From an uncultured beta proteobacterium (GTDB lineage: Bacteria; Pseudomonadota; Gammaproteobacteria; Burkholderiales; Burkholderiaceae_C), in contig CAIKMZ010000157.1 of NCBI GenBank assembly GCA_903828665.1, positions 1 to 53,861 on the forward strand: 53,861 nt of DNA, in the 5' to 3' direction. Positions 34,983 through 43,072 of the stretch are shown in pieces. Below the pieces are notes generated by a model, which saw only the letters and a program-made list of their open reading frames with translations, did no database searches and was not told where the DNA came from. The translations under genes were made by a program, and so were the position numbers. Each line of letters begins with the position of its first letter. The stretch's first letter is position 1.

Positions 34983-35057
34983 GTTTCCTGATTGGGCTCG
35001 GCTGTTAGGTTGTGGGAGCGGCGCCGAAGCCAGCAACGTTGCCAGCGGCGCCTGTCA

Positions 35058-35672
35058 TCAAGCCTGTTGGGAAACTTTGACCATATCCTGAAGTTCGCCT
35101 GTCCGGTTCTTGCCCAGCCAATGCGTGAGGTCCCGGCTCGACAGCAGCGCTTGCACTTTGCCGTTTTCCACAACCGGAAGGTGCCGGAACTGCTTCTGGG
35201 TAACCAAGTCCATCGCAGCGCCCACGGTCATCGCCGGCGAGACGAAGTATGGATCGGTCGTCATAACCTCAACCACTCTTGTGTCACGCGGATCGCGACC
35301 GGCTGCCAGCACTCGGCTCAGAGCATCTCGCTCGGTGAAGATGCCGACCAGCTTTGCGCCGTCCATCACCATCAAGGCACCGATTTTCTGGCCCGCCATC
35401 TTGCGCACGCATTCAATGACCAACGAATCGGCCTGAACGGTTTGCGTTGCGTTGGTTTCACTATTGAGCACGCTTTGCAAAGTGTCTGCGCTCTTGTTCG
35501 GTAACTGCCGAAAGTACATAAGGGCGACGATGACGATCATCACCAGTGCAAACGCGGTCGGTACCGCTTTCCCAACGAAGTTCTGAACCGCTTCCAAATT
35601 CGCTGCAAACGCAAGGGGGGAAATCAGGGCCAATCCGATAACGGTGGTTGATTTTTCAAGAAGCTTTCTCAT
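35058..35672 (-). CDS. Membrane-anchored CBS-pair protein
   Basis: A 204-residue protein with an N-terminal signal-like segment ending near AFAANL, a second hydrophobic helix at about 39-54 (AFALVMIVIVALMYF), and a C-terminal CBS pair: GALMVMDGAKLVGIFTERDAL at about 98-118 and MTTDPYFVSPAMTVGAAMDL to LPVVENGKVQALLSSRDL at about 135-186. It is the first gene of the reverse run, preceded by AAGGAGAC. A CBS pair on a membrane anchor suggests nucleotide-linked control of the NrfD complex from the cytoplasmic face. The soluble CBS protein at the far end of the operon shares the TERDxxxRV and LPVVENGK segments. Confidence 0.87.
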   Translation of the reverse strand: MRKLLEKSTTVIGLALISPLAFAANLEAVQNFVGKAVPTAFALVMIVIVALMYFRQLPNKSADTLQSVLNSETNATQTVQADSLVIECVRKMAGQKIGALMVMDGAKLVGIFTERDALSRVLAAGRDPRDTRVVEVMTTDPYFVSPAMTVGAAMDLVTQKQFRHLPVVENGKVQALLSSRDLTHWLGKNRTGELQDMVKVSQQA

Positions 35673-35999
35673 CGCTAGTCTCCTTTGCGGAAGGGCTTAT
35701 GTTTAACTAGCCTTGCAGCGGGTCCGCATACTCCGGTGCAATGCCTTCGACGCTATTGTTTAGAGAACCCGGTTAGGACCCAACGGGCGATGGTCACGGA
35801 TTGGCAGTGACCTTGGTCCTTTTTTTCATGGGACCAATATCCTCAGCAGTGCGCTTCCACGCCCATATCAGAGGTGTTCACTGATCGACGCCAGCGGAAA
35901 GTCCCGCTGTCTGACCAGGGCAGAACGACCCTTTTAAACATGTTTGATGCCCTATACTGATCCGATCCAATTTGCCTCTACCACGATCCGGCAACCACC
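35673..35999. promoter_or_regulatory. Divergent control region between the redox operon and the two-component genes
   Basis: This 327-base region has no gene. It contains three copies of a GGACCAA-like motif: AGGACCCAAC (35775-35784), AGGACCAAGG on the minus strand (35811-35820) and GGGACCAATA (35830-35839). The last two form a 7-bp inverted repeat. Beside them are GGTCAC-N9-GTGACC (35792-35812) and CAGCGG-N6-CCGCTG (35892-35909). This density of dyads suggests binding sites for the adjacent LuxR-type response regulator, but no site is confirmed. I found no convincing promoter for the minus-strand operon. Confidence 0.5.
35953..35958 (+). promoter_or_regulatory. Possible -10 element for the two-component operon
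   Basis: TATACT lies 41 bases before the kinase start and matches the sigma-70 -10 consensus at five of six positions. The -35 region 17 bases upstream is poor, which would fit an activated promoter. Confidence 0.3.
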
Positions 36000-37403
36000 A
36001 TGCGATTTGCGCTTCGAATGAACCTAACCCGCGCTCTACTGGCCGGCAGTTCAGCTGTCCTGCTGGTCGGGATGCTTGTGACGGGAATTTGGCTCAGCAA
36101 AGCAGCCGAAAAGAAATTGATAGAGCATGAAAGCGCCTTGTACGCCATGTATGTGGACAGCGTCCTGTCTGACCAGGCGCTGGCACTTACCGGCGACGGC
36201 TTGCTGAGCGATGCCGATATGCTTGCGCTGGACAGACTGCTGCACGGGACGAGGCTTGCAGAGCGTATCGTGGCGTTCAAGTTATGGTCCCACGACGGAC
36301 GCGTCCTCTACAGCACGGATCTCACCCAGATTGGTCTGCGATCCGAGGCCGGACCCGCTCTTGCCGCCGCGTTTCGGGGCGAAGCGCAATCGCGGATATT
36401 GACGCTCAAAGATGGAGATCCGCGGCGTCAGGCAGAGCACGGGTCAGATCTCATCGAAATTTACGCACCGCTACATCAACCGAAAACCGGATTAATCCCG
36501 ACGGTTGCGGAAATCCATCAGACGACCGATGTACTGGACCAGGCTGTCGGTGCAGTTCGGCTGCAAAGCTGGATGCTGGTGATCGCGGCAACGGCAACCC
36601 TGTATCTGCCGCTTGCCGTCCTGATTAGGCGCACAAGCAGCACCGTCATCATACAGAAGCAACAACTGGAGGAGAAGGTTACCCAACTCACGAATCGGTT
36701 GGCGGAGAAGGGGCAGGCTCTTGAGCGAATGACCCGTGCCGCAGGCGGTACGACGGAGCGCAACGAGCACCGACTGCACCGCATTGCAATCGATCTGCAC
36801 GATGGCCCGGTTCAGGGAATTGCCCTTGCTGCCATGCGCATGGAGGCATTGTCCAAGATGTGCAGCAACTGCAGCCCGGTGGCCGGTGAAAGGTCCCCAG
36901 TGGCCGAGGAATTCAAGAAGCTTGAAGCGGCGCTGAATTCGGCCCAGCAAGATGTACGCGCTCTTTCCAAGGGGCTGCACCTGCCCAATATCGAGGAGCT
37001 GTCGTTGGCCGAGGTCGCGCAACGCGTGCTACGCGATTACAAGCGCTCCTCTGGTGTGGACGTCGAACTAACGATTAACAACGTGCCGGAGGAGGCTCCG
37101 CTGCCGGTCAAGATAACTTTGTTTCGGCTTCTGCAGGAATCATTGGCCAATGGATACCGCCATGGCGGCGCCGTCAAGCAGCACATCGTACTGAGCGCCT
37201 CAGACAAAGGATTGCAGGTTTCAGTGCGCGACGACGGTCGAGGCTTCGATCCCCAAACGGCGCAGACCGAGGGTCACCTGGGTCTCGAAGGTATGCGTGA
37301 GCGCGTCGAGCTGCTGGGAGGAACGTTTTACATATGGAGCGCTATCGGTCAAGGAACGGTGGTGCGGGCCGATATACCCCTGACAAGCAGCGAGGAGACA
37401 TGA
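36000..37403 (+). CDS. NarX-type sensor histidine kinase (HisKA_3 family)
   Basis: A 467-residue membrane sensor. TM1 is at about 11-33, a periplasmic domain of about 150 residues follows (YAMYVDSVLSDQALALTG, VAFKLWSHDGRVLYSTDL), and TM2 is at about 189-210. A coiled coil leads to the DHp domain with the phospho-acceptor H267 in IAIDLHDGPVQGIAL, typical of NarX/DegS kinases. The ATPase domain has QESLANGYRHG, DDGRGFDP and GLEGMRERVELLGG. An unusual C288-SN-C291 pair lies in the DHp loop. It is translationally coupled to the response regulator. The ligand is unknown. Confidence 0.93.
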   Translation: MRFALRMNLTRALLAGSSAVLLVGMLVTGIWLSKAAEKKLIEHESALYAMYVDSVLSDQALALTGDGLLSDADMLALDRLLHGTRLAERIVAFKLWSHDGRVLYSTDLTQIGLRSEAGPALAAAFRGEAQSRILTLKDGDPRRQAEHGSDLIEIYAPLHQPKTGLIPTVAEIHQTTDVLDQAVGAVRLQSWMLVIAATATLYLPLAVLIRRTSSTVIIQKQQLEEKVTQLTNRLAEKGQALERMTRAAGGTTERNEHRLHRIAIDLHDGPVQGIALAAMRMEALSKMCSNCSPVAGERSPVAEEFKKLEAALNSAQQDVRALSKGLHLPNIEELSLAEVAQRVLRDYKRSSGVDVELTINNVPEEAPLPVKITLFRLLQESLANGYRHGGAVKQHIVLSASDKGLQVSVRDDGRGFDPQTAQTEGHLGLEGMRERVELLGGTFYIWSAIGQGTVVRADIPLTSSEET

Positions 37404-38041
37404 CCGAACCGATCCGTGTTGTTATTGCCGATGATCATCCGTTGTTCCGCGAGGGTGTTTGCCACTCGCTGGCCGCCGAGCCCGACCTCGCAGTGGTAGG
37501 GCAGGCTGAGAGCGGCGAGGAGGCACTGCGTCTGGCCATAGAGCACGCTCCGGATGTCGTGCTGCTCGACATCGGCATGCCCGGCTGGGGAGGGTTGGCA
37601 ACGGTGGAGAAATTGTCGCAAGCCTGTCCAGCGACACGGGTCGTAATGCTGACCGCTTTTGATGACGAGGACCGCTTGCTCGCCGCGTTCAAAGGCGGCG
37701 CGCGGGGCTACGTGGTGAAAGGCGTGGGGTCCCACGATCTGGCCAATATCGTGCGCATGGTAGCCGCTGGGGACGTCTACGTTTCACGCTCGCTTGCGGC
37801 CAGTCTGATGAGCGAGCTGACAGGCAAACGTGCGCATGACCCGTTGAGCGAACTTTCGGAGCGCGAGAGCAAGATCTTGAGCCTGGTGGCCGAAGGCCTT
37901 ACCAATCGCCAGATCGGCGAGCGCGTTTTTCTGGCGGAAAAGACGGTCAAAAACCACATGACTAACATACTCGGCAAGCTGTGCGTGCGAAGCCGTGTCG
38001 AAGCCGCTTTGCTCGCCACCCGGCAAAACGTGCGGAAATAG
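37400..38041 (+). CDS. NarL/LuxR-family response regulator
   Basis: A 213-residue regulator with a receiver domain (IRVVIADDHPLFREGV, phospho-acceptor D57 in VVLLDIGMPG, then VVMLTAFDDED and the lysine at GYVVKGV) and a C-terminal LuxR HTH at about 148-205 (LSERESKILSLVAEGLTNRQIG, LAEKTVKNHMTNILGKL). I chose the ATG at 37400, which overlaps the kinase stop by ATGA; the upstream in-frame ATG is inside the kinase gene. It probably controls the divergent redox operon and its own operon. Confidence 0.94.
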   Translation: MTEPIRVVIADDHPLFREGVCHSLAAEPDLAVVGQAESGEEALRLAIEHAPDVVLLDIGMPGWGGLATVEKLSQACPATRVVMLTAFDDEDRLLAAFKGGARGYVVKGVGSHDLANIVRMVAAGDVYVSRSLAASLMSELTGKRAHDPLSELSERESKILSLVAEGLTNRQIGERVFLAEKTVKNHMTNILGKLCVRSRVEAALLATRQNVRK

Positions 38042-38115
38042 TCTCATATCTGACCGGAAGCGCTGCAGTGAACAGGGAAGTGCCCGTGGACCGAAATTTA
38101 GCCACCGCCGACGTG

Positions 38116-38865
38116 ATGCGACTTTTGATAATGTTGGCGTTTTGTGCCTTGTTAGTGCCGGCGGCAGCGCGAGCGGCGAGCGCACAAGGGCGCGAGCGCG
38201 GTGGCAAGGAAATTGTGGAGGCGGTATGCGCAAACTGTCACACAACAGGCGTCGACGGTGCGCCAAGGATAGGTGATCGCAAGGCGTGGGCGCAGCTCAC
38301 TTCGCAAAGCCTCACCAGTCTCGCTGAAGCTGCGCTCAAGGGCGTTCGCAGAATGCCCCCGCACGGCGGCAATCCTGATCTCACCGATACCGAAATCGGG
38401 CGCGCAATTGCCTACATGGTCAACCAATCCGGCGGCGACTGGATCGAGCCGGTCAGCAAGTTCGATTCTGTCGTCGAACGCAGCGGCGCGGAGGTCGTGC
38501 AGGCCTACTGCGCCAGGTGCCACCAGTCCGGTGCAGCTGGTGCGCCCAGGATCGGCGACCGGGTGGCCTGGATTCCGCGGGTCAAACAAGGATTCGAGTT
38601 ATTGGTTCGTTCCGCGATCAAGGGACACGGGGCGATGCCTTCCCGTGGCGATGCGACCAACCTCACCGATTCTGAAATTCGAGCTGCCATCGCCTATATG
38701 GTGAGCACCGACAGCGCGACGACGACTCGGTCGCCGCGTGAACTCATTGGGGCACCCACACGCAACGGCTATGGCATCGACGCGGCGCAAGAATATGCAA
38801 GCCTGGTGACGTGGCTGCGGTCATTTTGGACACGGATTTGGGGTAATCCCAAGCCAGGCAGTTGA
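38116..38865 (+). CDS. Periplasmic diheme cytochrome c
   Basis: A 249-residue precursor with a signal peptide (MRLLIMLAFCALLVPAAARA) and two cytochrome c domains of the c5/c4 kind, each with CxxCH and a downstream methionine: CANCHTTGVDGAPRIGDR with RRMPPHGG, then CARCHQSGAAGAPRIGDR with GAMPSRGD. The two halves are clearly repeats. Start choice is uncertain: the ATG at 38116 begins the signal peptide but lacks an RBS, and a GTG at 38068 has GGAAG upstream and would add 16 residues. It lies 74 bases after the response regulator gene and is probably regulated with it. Confidence 0.88.
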   Translation: MRLLIMLAFCALLVPAAARAASAQGRERGGKEIVEAVCANCHTTGVDGAPRIGDRKAWAQLTSQSLTSLAEAALKGVRRMPPHGGNPDLTDTEIGRAIAYMVNQSGGDWIEPVSKFDSVVERSGAEVVQAYCARCHQSGAAGAPRIGDRVAWIPRVKQGFELLVRSAIKGHGAMPSRGDATNLTDSEIRAAIAYMVSTDSATTTRSPRELIGAPTRNGYGIDAAQEYASLVTWLRSFWTRIWGNPKPGS

Positions 38866-38938
38866 CCGCCATGAATCATCAGGGACAACGCATCACGAAA
38901 CAACGGTAGCACCGGGATTGTCAGTGCAAATGCTGGCT

Positions 38939-40513
38939 CTACCCGTTATCAAGCAGTCGCTCGCCGCGCACCTGCTCTACCTTCACTTCTTCGATGACCT
39001 CGGCGCGCGAGGCGTTACGTGCCTGACCGCTCAATACCAACTCACGAAGCTGTGCAATGCGGTCGTGGTGGGACTTGGCGAGCGGCACCATGTCGCCTGC
39101 GGCGACCAGCAGGTCGGCGGTCTCGATCTCGCGTTTGCCGTCCATGAACGCGGGGAACATGGCATCGTTGACCACCGCTTCTAGCTCGGCCCCCACGAAA
39201 CCCTCTGTGGCGCGCGCTATCTTTGACAGATCGAAGCGCAGTCGGCTCATTGTGATGCCCTTGCGCTCCAGGTGCACTTGCAAGATCTGCTCGCGTTCCT
39301 GCTCAGTTGGTAGATCGAGGAAGAACACCTCGTTGAATCGCCCTTTGCGCAGGAGTTCCGGCGGTAGCCGTTCAATCGAGTTCGCGGTGGCGAACACGAA
39401 CACGGGCGCCCGCTTTTCCTGCATCCATGTGAGAAACGTCGCGAGCACCCGGCTTGAAGTGCCGCTGTCGCCGTTGGATCCTGCGAAGGCCTTCTCGATC
39501 TCGTCCACCCACAGCACGCAGGGTGCGATCACCTCAGCGATTTGCATCGCATCGCGGATATTCTTCTCGGAGGCTCCAACCAGGCCACCGAAGACCGCAC
39601 CCATATCCAGGCGCAACAGCGGCAGCTTCCACATGCCGGCGGCAACCTTGGCGCACAAACTCTTACCTGTTCCCGGAATGCCGATCAACGCCACTCCGCG
39701 CGGCGCGTCGAGGCCGTACTCGCGCGCCTCTTGCGCAAAAGCGAGCTGACGCTGTTCGAGCCATAGCTTGAGCGCATCCAGGCCGCCGACACGCTCGGCG
39801 CTCTCAACGCGTGGATAGAGTTCGAGGGCGCCGCTTTCGCGGATGATGGCGCGTTTTTCCGCCGTGATGAGGTCGATGCAGCGCTCGTCGAGCTGGCCAG
39901 CGCTGCTTGAGACGACCGCCTTCTGAAACACCCAGCGGGCCTGGGTGCTGGTGAGCCCGAGGGCTGCCTCGACGAGCTTGGCGCGCAGCGCAGGCTTGAC
40001 ATCACGCAACGCTCGGTCGCCGCCAACCGTGCGCTCGATCAATGCGTCCATCTCCAACGCGTCAGGCTTGGCGAGCTCCAGCACCGGCACGTCGTGTTTC
40101 AGATCCACCGGCAGACAATGTTCAGGCGTGGTGATCACGATGTTCTTGCGTGGGGCACTCTCTGGCAGCCGTGCGGCCATGTTGCGAATGCCGCGCAGCA
40201 GGTCTGGCCGCGCTTGCCAGACCTGATGGAAATCCTTAAGCACGAACGTTGCGCTCCCAGCAAAGTCTTCAATCATGCGTAGGATCGCGTCGGGCGGCGC
40301 CTCGCGCGTGGTGTCGAAGGGATCCTTGGCGGATTTGAGGCACCGGAACTGGTCGGCCACATCCCATGTATATAAGCCTTCGCTCGGCGACCAACCCGGC
40401 GCGTTCACCAGTTCGGTGAGTTCCTGCAGCACGCGTGCCTCTTCGCTCGTGACCACGTTGACCACCGCGATGCGCGCATCGAAATGAAGTTTTAGCTCGT
40501 CCTTGAATGCCAT
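38939..40513 (-). CDS. Ycf46-like AAA+ ATPase
   Basis: A 524-residue ATPase of the AAA family without transmembrane or protease domains. The N-terminal domain (about 1-230) begins FKDELKLHFDARIAVVNVVTSEE as in chloroplast Ycf46 and its bacterial relatives. The AAA core has Walker A GIPGTGKSLCAK at about 276, an aromatic-hydrophobic loop FGGLVGASEKNIRDA, Walker B CVLWVDEIEKAFAG at about 331, the sensor VFATANSIERL, the arginine finger region LRKGRFNEVFFLDLP, and a helical lid (FVGAELEAVVNDAMF). It is the last gene of the four-gene module, 22 bases after the Hsp70-like gene. The substrate is unknown; remodelling of a neighbour protein is plausible. Confidence 0.92.
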   Translation of the reverse strand: MAFKDELKLHFDARIAVVNVVTSEEARVLQELTELVNAPGWSPSEGLYTWDVADQFRCLKSAKDPFDTTREAPPDAILRMIEDFAGSATFVLKDFHQVWQARPDLLRGIRNMAARLPESAPRKNIVITTPEHCLPVDLKHDVPVLELAKPDALEMDALIERTVGGDRALRDVKPALRAKLVEAALGLTSTQARWVFQKAVVSSSAGQLDERCIDLITAEKRAIIRESGALELYPRVESAERVGGLDALKLWLEQRQLAFAQEAREYGLDAPRGVALIGIPGTGKSLCAKVAAGMWKLPLLRLDMGAVFGGLVGASEKNIRDAMQIAEVIAPCVLWVDEIEKAFAGSNGDSGTSSRVLATFLTWMQEKRAPVFVFATANSIERLPPELLRKGRFNEVFFLDLPTEQEREQILQVHLERKGITMSRLRFDLSKIARATEGFVGAELEAVVNDAMFPAFMDGKREIETADLLVAAGDMVPLAKSHHDRIAQLRELVLSGQARNASRAEVIEEVKVEQVRGERLLDNG

Positions 40514-40535
40514 GCGTTCTCCATGTTCTCAGTGC

Positions 40536-42161
40536 CTACAACTTGACGATTGGCAGATCCCGCAGCGGCAGGCGCAGAGTCTCTCCGCTCGAAAGCTGGA
40601 CGTAGGATCGATTGCCCTTGTGCAGGTCCTTGAGCGACAGCGTCAGCCGCCGATTCTCGTCAACCCCAAAGCCCGCAATAAAGCGTCGCTCACCAACAGT
40701 ACAGGGCGGATCGGCGTGGATGAATTCGCGGTCCGCTGGATTGATTTCACGCAGTGAAACATCTTCGCGTTGAATCGCTTCGCGCCGTTGCAGCCGGCCG
40801 CCCACGACTTCCCACACATCTTGCGGCCGCAACATTGCAGAGCGCTCCACCACCACCAGTCCAAGCCAGGTCGCGCCGTCGCAGGCAGCCTTCACGTACT
40901 TGGTCGAGATCGGACCCTGCGTGGGATAACGCGTGCCTCTGGGCACTACCGGAACCAGCACGTACTCCTTCTTCGCCGGGTCCCAAGCGCGCAGACAGTA
41001 CTCATGCACCAGGGTGAGATTCATGTCTTCGCCCGCGTAGCGACACGCGCCCCGCGCAATCGCTTCGAACGGGTCCTCGCAGTGCACCGTACAACCGGGA
41101 AACAAATTCGAGACCACACCGACCACACCCAGCAGCAGGCTGGAGCCGCCTGCCATGAACACCGCTTTCACGTCAGACTTGTGCGTGCCGTACTTGCTCT
41201 GCGCGACATCGAGCGCACGCTCGACGGTGCGTGCGAGCAGTCTGTAAAGACTCAGGCCGGACAGATCCGGCCGTCCGGTATCGAGTATGCGGCGCAGTCC
41301 CTCTGCGCTAAAGGCGTGGGTGATCAATTGCTGCGTGACGTCATTGAGTTGAGCGACTTCAACGCGGGCCTCGCCGCCGGAGAGCCGCACCTTGGCTTCC
41401 TCGACCCGTTGCAGCAATATGGCTCCCACATCGGCCATATCTTGGTCGGAGAGCTTTAGGCTTTCTTGCAACTCGGCGAGCAGCCACTGGTCCACAAGTG
41501 ACCCGCCGATCTCCTCGCCCGCGCGCCCGAGCACGTCACACGGCCGTGTGGTGTCGATTGCCAGGTCATGCGTCTTCACCACCGACACATCCAGCGTACC
41601 GCCGCCGAAGTCGATCACCACGTACACTTCTCCCTCGCGCAAATGGGTGTCGTAGCCGAGAATGCAGGCGGTTGCCTCGTCGAGCATGTGCAACTTGCCA
41701 CGAAAGGTCTTCAGGACGGCTCCCTGCAACCAGTCCACGTAGTGATCGAAGGCCTCAACCGGCAATGTGACTACGAGGTCCTCATCCGTCTGCAGCCCAG
41801 CCGAGAGCAGCGCCCGGCTGATCAGGTCATCGGCCGCCTGACGCGGCGTAATCAGGTCGCCGTTAATACGGCGGGCGCGGTTGTTGTTGCGCAGGATGTC
41901 GAGCTTGACCCAGCGAAACGTACCGCGGTGGCTGGTGAGTCCGGCATTCTCCACATGCGCACCGATGCTCAGTGCGTTACCTTCCCCGTAATGCACAAGT
42001 GAAGGAATGACGGCGGACTTGCGCTCCTCCGTAGTGCCGGGCGCACGGTAGTGATAGGTCCTGCCGATCTCATCGATGTGCAGCGTGTCCACGCGCCGCG
42101 TCGCGGTATTCCAGCGTGCCAGCACGGTGTTGCAGGTGCCAAAGTCGATGGCCATGGTCAT
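40536..42161 (-). CDS. Hsp70-like ATPase (non-DnaK)
   Basis: A 541-residue protein with the actin/Hsp70 nucleotide-binding fold: phosphate 1 loop MAIDFGTCNTVLARW at the start, phosphate 2 loop VYVVIDFGGGTLDVSVV at about 179-195, and adenosine motif VKAVFMAGGSSLLLG at about 334. The C-terminal region after about residue 390 does not match the DnaK peptide-binding domain and has no lid; it appears beta-rich and ends SSGETLRLPLRDLPIVKL. It therefore belongs to the divergent Hsp70 family. It overlaps the FGE-like gene by ATGA and precedes the AAA+ gene by 22 bases. It could act as an ATP-driven switch in the module. Confidence 0.9.
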   Translation of the reverse strand: MTMAIDFGTCNTVLARWNTATRRVDTLHIDEIGRTYHYRAPGTTEERKSAVIPSLVHYGEGNALSIGAHVENAGLTSHRGTFRWVKLDILRNNNRARRINGDLITPRQAADDLISRALLSAGLQTDEDLVVTLPVEAFDHYVDWLQGAVLKTFRGKLHMLDEATACILGYDTHLREGEVYVVIDFGGGTLDVSVVKTHDLAIDTTRPCDVLGRAGEEIGGSLVDQWLLAELQESLKLSDQDMADVGAILLQRVEEAKVRLSGGEARVEVAQLNDVTQQLITHAFSAEGLRRILDTGRPDLSGLSLYRLLARTVERALDVAQSKYGTHKSDVKAVFMAGGSSLLLGVVGVVSNLFPGCTVHCEDPFEAIARGACRYAGEDMNLTLVHEYCLRAWDPAKKEYVLVPVVPRGTRYPTQGPISTKYVKAACDGATWLGLVVVERSAMLRPQDVWEVVGGRLQRREAIQREDVSLREINPADREFIHADPPCTVGERRFIAGFGVDENRRLTLSLKDLHKGNRSYVQLSSGETLRLPLRDLPIVKL

Positions 42162-42934
42162 GGCGCCTCCCTGACCAGGCGTATGCCCAAGCCGCCGCCG
42201 CGGCTGCTGGGGTCGTACCAGCCGCGGTACGCTGCCCGGAAGAAGACACGATCAGCGTACCTCCAACTGCCACCGCGAAATACCCGGCTCGAACCCCGCT
42301 TTGGCGCCTTGGTGCCTTCCTTCGGCGAATTCGTGTAATGGCTCTCGTCGTACCAGTCCGTGCACCACTCCCACACGTTCCCGCTCTGGTTGTACGTTCC
42401 CCAACCGCTGACCCCATTTGCATACCCGTAGACCACACTGGTTTGGCCGCTTCCTTTGTTCTTGTCGTTGCGGCACTTCGACTCATCCCAGTCATTTCCC
42501 CACGGATATGTAAGCCCCAACGGCCCGCGGCACGCACGTTCCCACTGTGTCTCGCTTGGCAGATTACAACCCGCCCACTTGGCATAGGCCAGACTGTCAT
42601 CCCACGAAACATCTGTCACAGGATGATCCGCCATTTCCCTCTCGTGGTGGCGTCCATTGTCTGGAGCACGGTGCCCAGTCGCATCCATAAATCGCAAGTA
42701 CTGCGCATTCGTCACTGCGTAGACACCGATCCAATAAGCCGACAGTTCGACCCGGTGACGCGGATCTTCATTCACATTTCCCGCGCCCTCGCCCTCCACC
42801 GAGCCCATTTCGAACGTCCCAGCCGGCACCTGCACGAGTAAGGAACCATCCTTCACGTTTACCACCAACGGGTGTTCGACTCGGAAACGGCCCTGCTCAA
42901 TCTGCCGCAGCATGCCGGCCCGCGAATCAGTCAT
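42158..42934 (-). CDS. FGE/SUMF1-fold protein lacking catalytic cysteines
   Basis: A 258-residue protein with the formylglycine-generating-enzyme fold, a C-type-lectin-like architecture: VQVPAGTFEMGSVEGEG at about 35-51, HRVELSAYWIGVYAVTNAQY, DVSWDDSLAYAKWAG, LPSETQWERACRGP, YPWGNDWD, GNVWEWCTDWY and the C-terminal RVFRGGSWRYAD at about 217-228. The two active-site cysteines of true FGE, which would lie after GGS, are absent, so sulfatase activation is unlikely. The last 40 residues align with the variable region of diversity-generating retroelement targets, though non-DGR relatives share this motif. It overlaps the Hsp70-like gene by ATGA. A binding role is more likely than catalysis. Confidence 0.9.
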   Translation of the reverse strand: MTDSRAGMLRQIEQGRFRVEHPLVVNVKDGSLLVQVPAGTFEMGSVEGEGAGNVNEDPRHRVELSAYWIGVYAVTNAQYLRFMDATGHRAPDNGRHHEREMADHPVTDVSWDDSLAYAKWAGCNLPSETQWERACRGPLGLTYPWGNDWDESKCRNDKNKGSGQTSVVYGYANGVSGWGTYNQSGNVWEWCTDWYDESHYTNSPKEGTKAPKRGSSRVFRGGSWRYADRVFFRAAYRGWYDPSSRGGGLGIRLVREAP

Positions 42935-43072
42935 ATCGAGTACTCCAAGCGCAGCGCCGTTGAGACGCGTCGCGATGCATCCGGGTCAAGCCTGTGCGAC
43001 CCACTACCTGATACCTGCAATTCCATTGTTCACGGTTGATTGATCATGACTTTGATCGATTATGCCCGTGCG

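Noticed and set aside
38905-38943. Bidirectional terminator between the diheme cytochrome and AAA+ genes
   Set aside because: The GGTAG/CTACC pairing is short, imperfect and lacks a T-run.
42158-42934. A functional sulfatase-activating enzyme
   Set aside because: The catalytic cysteine pair is missing and no sulfatase gene is nearby.
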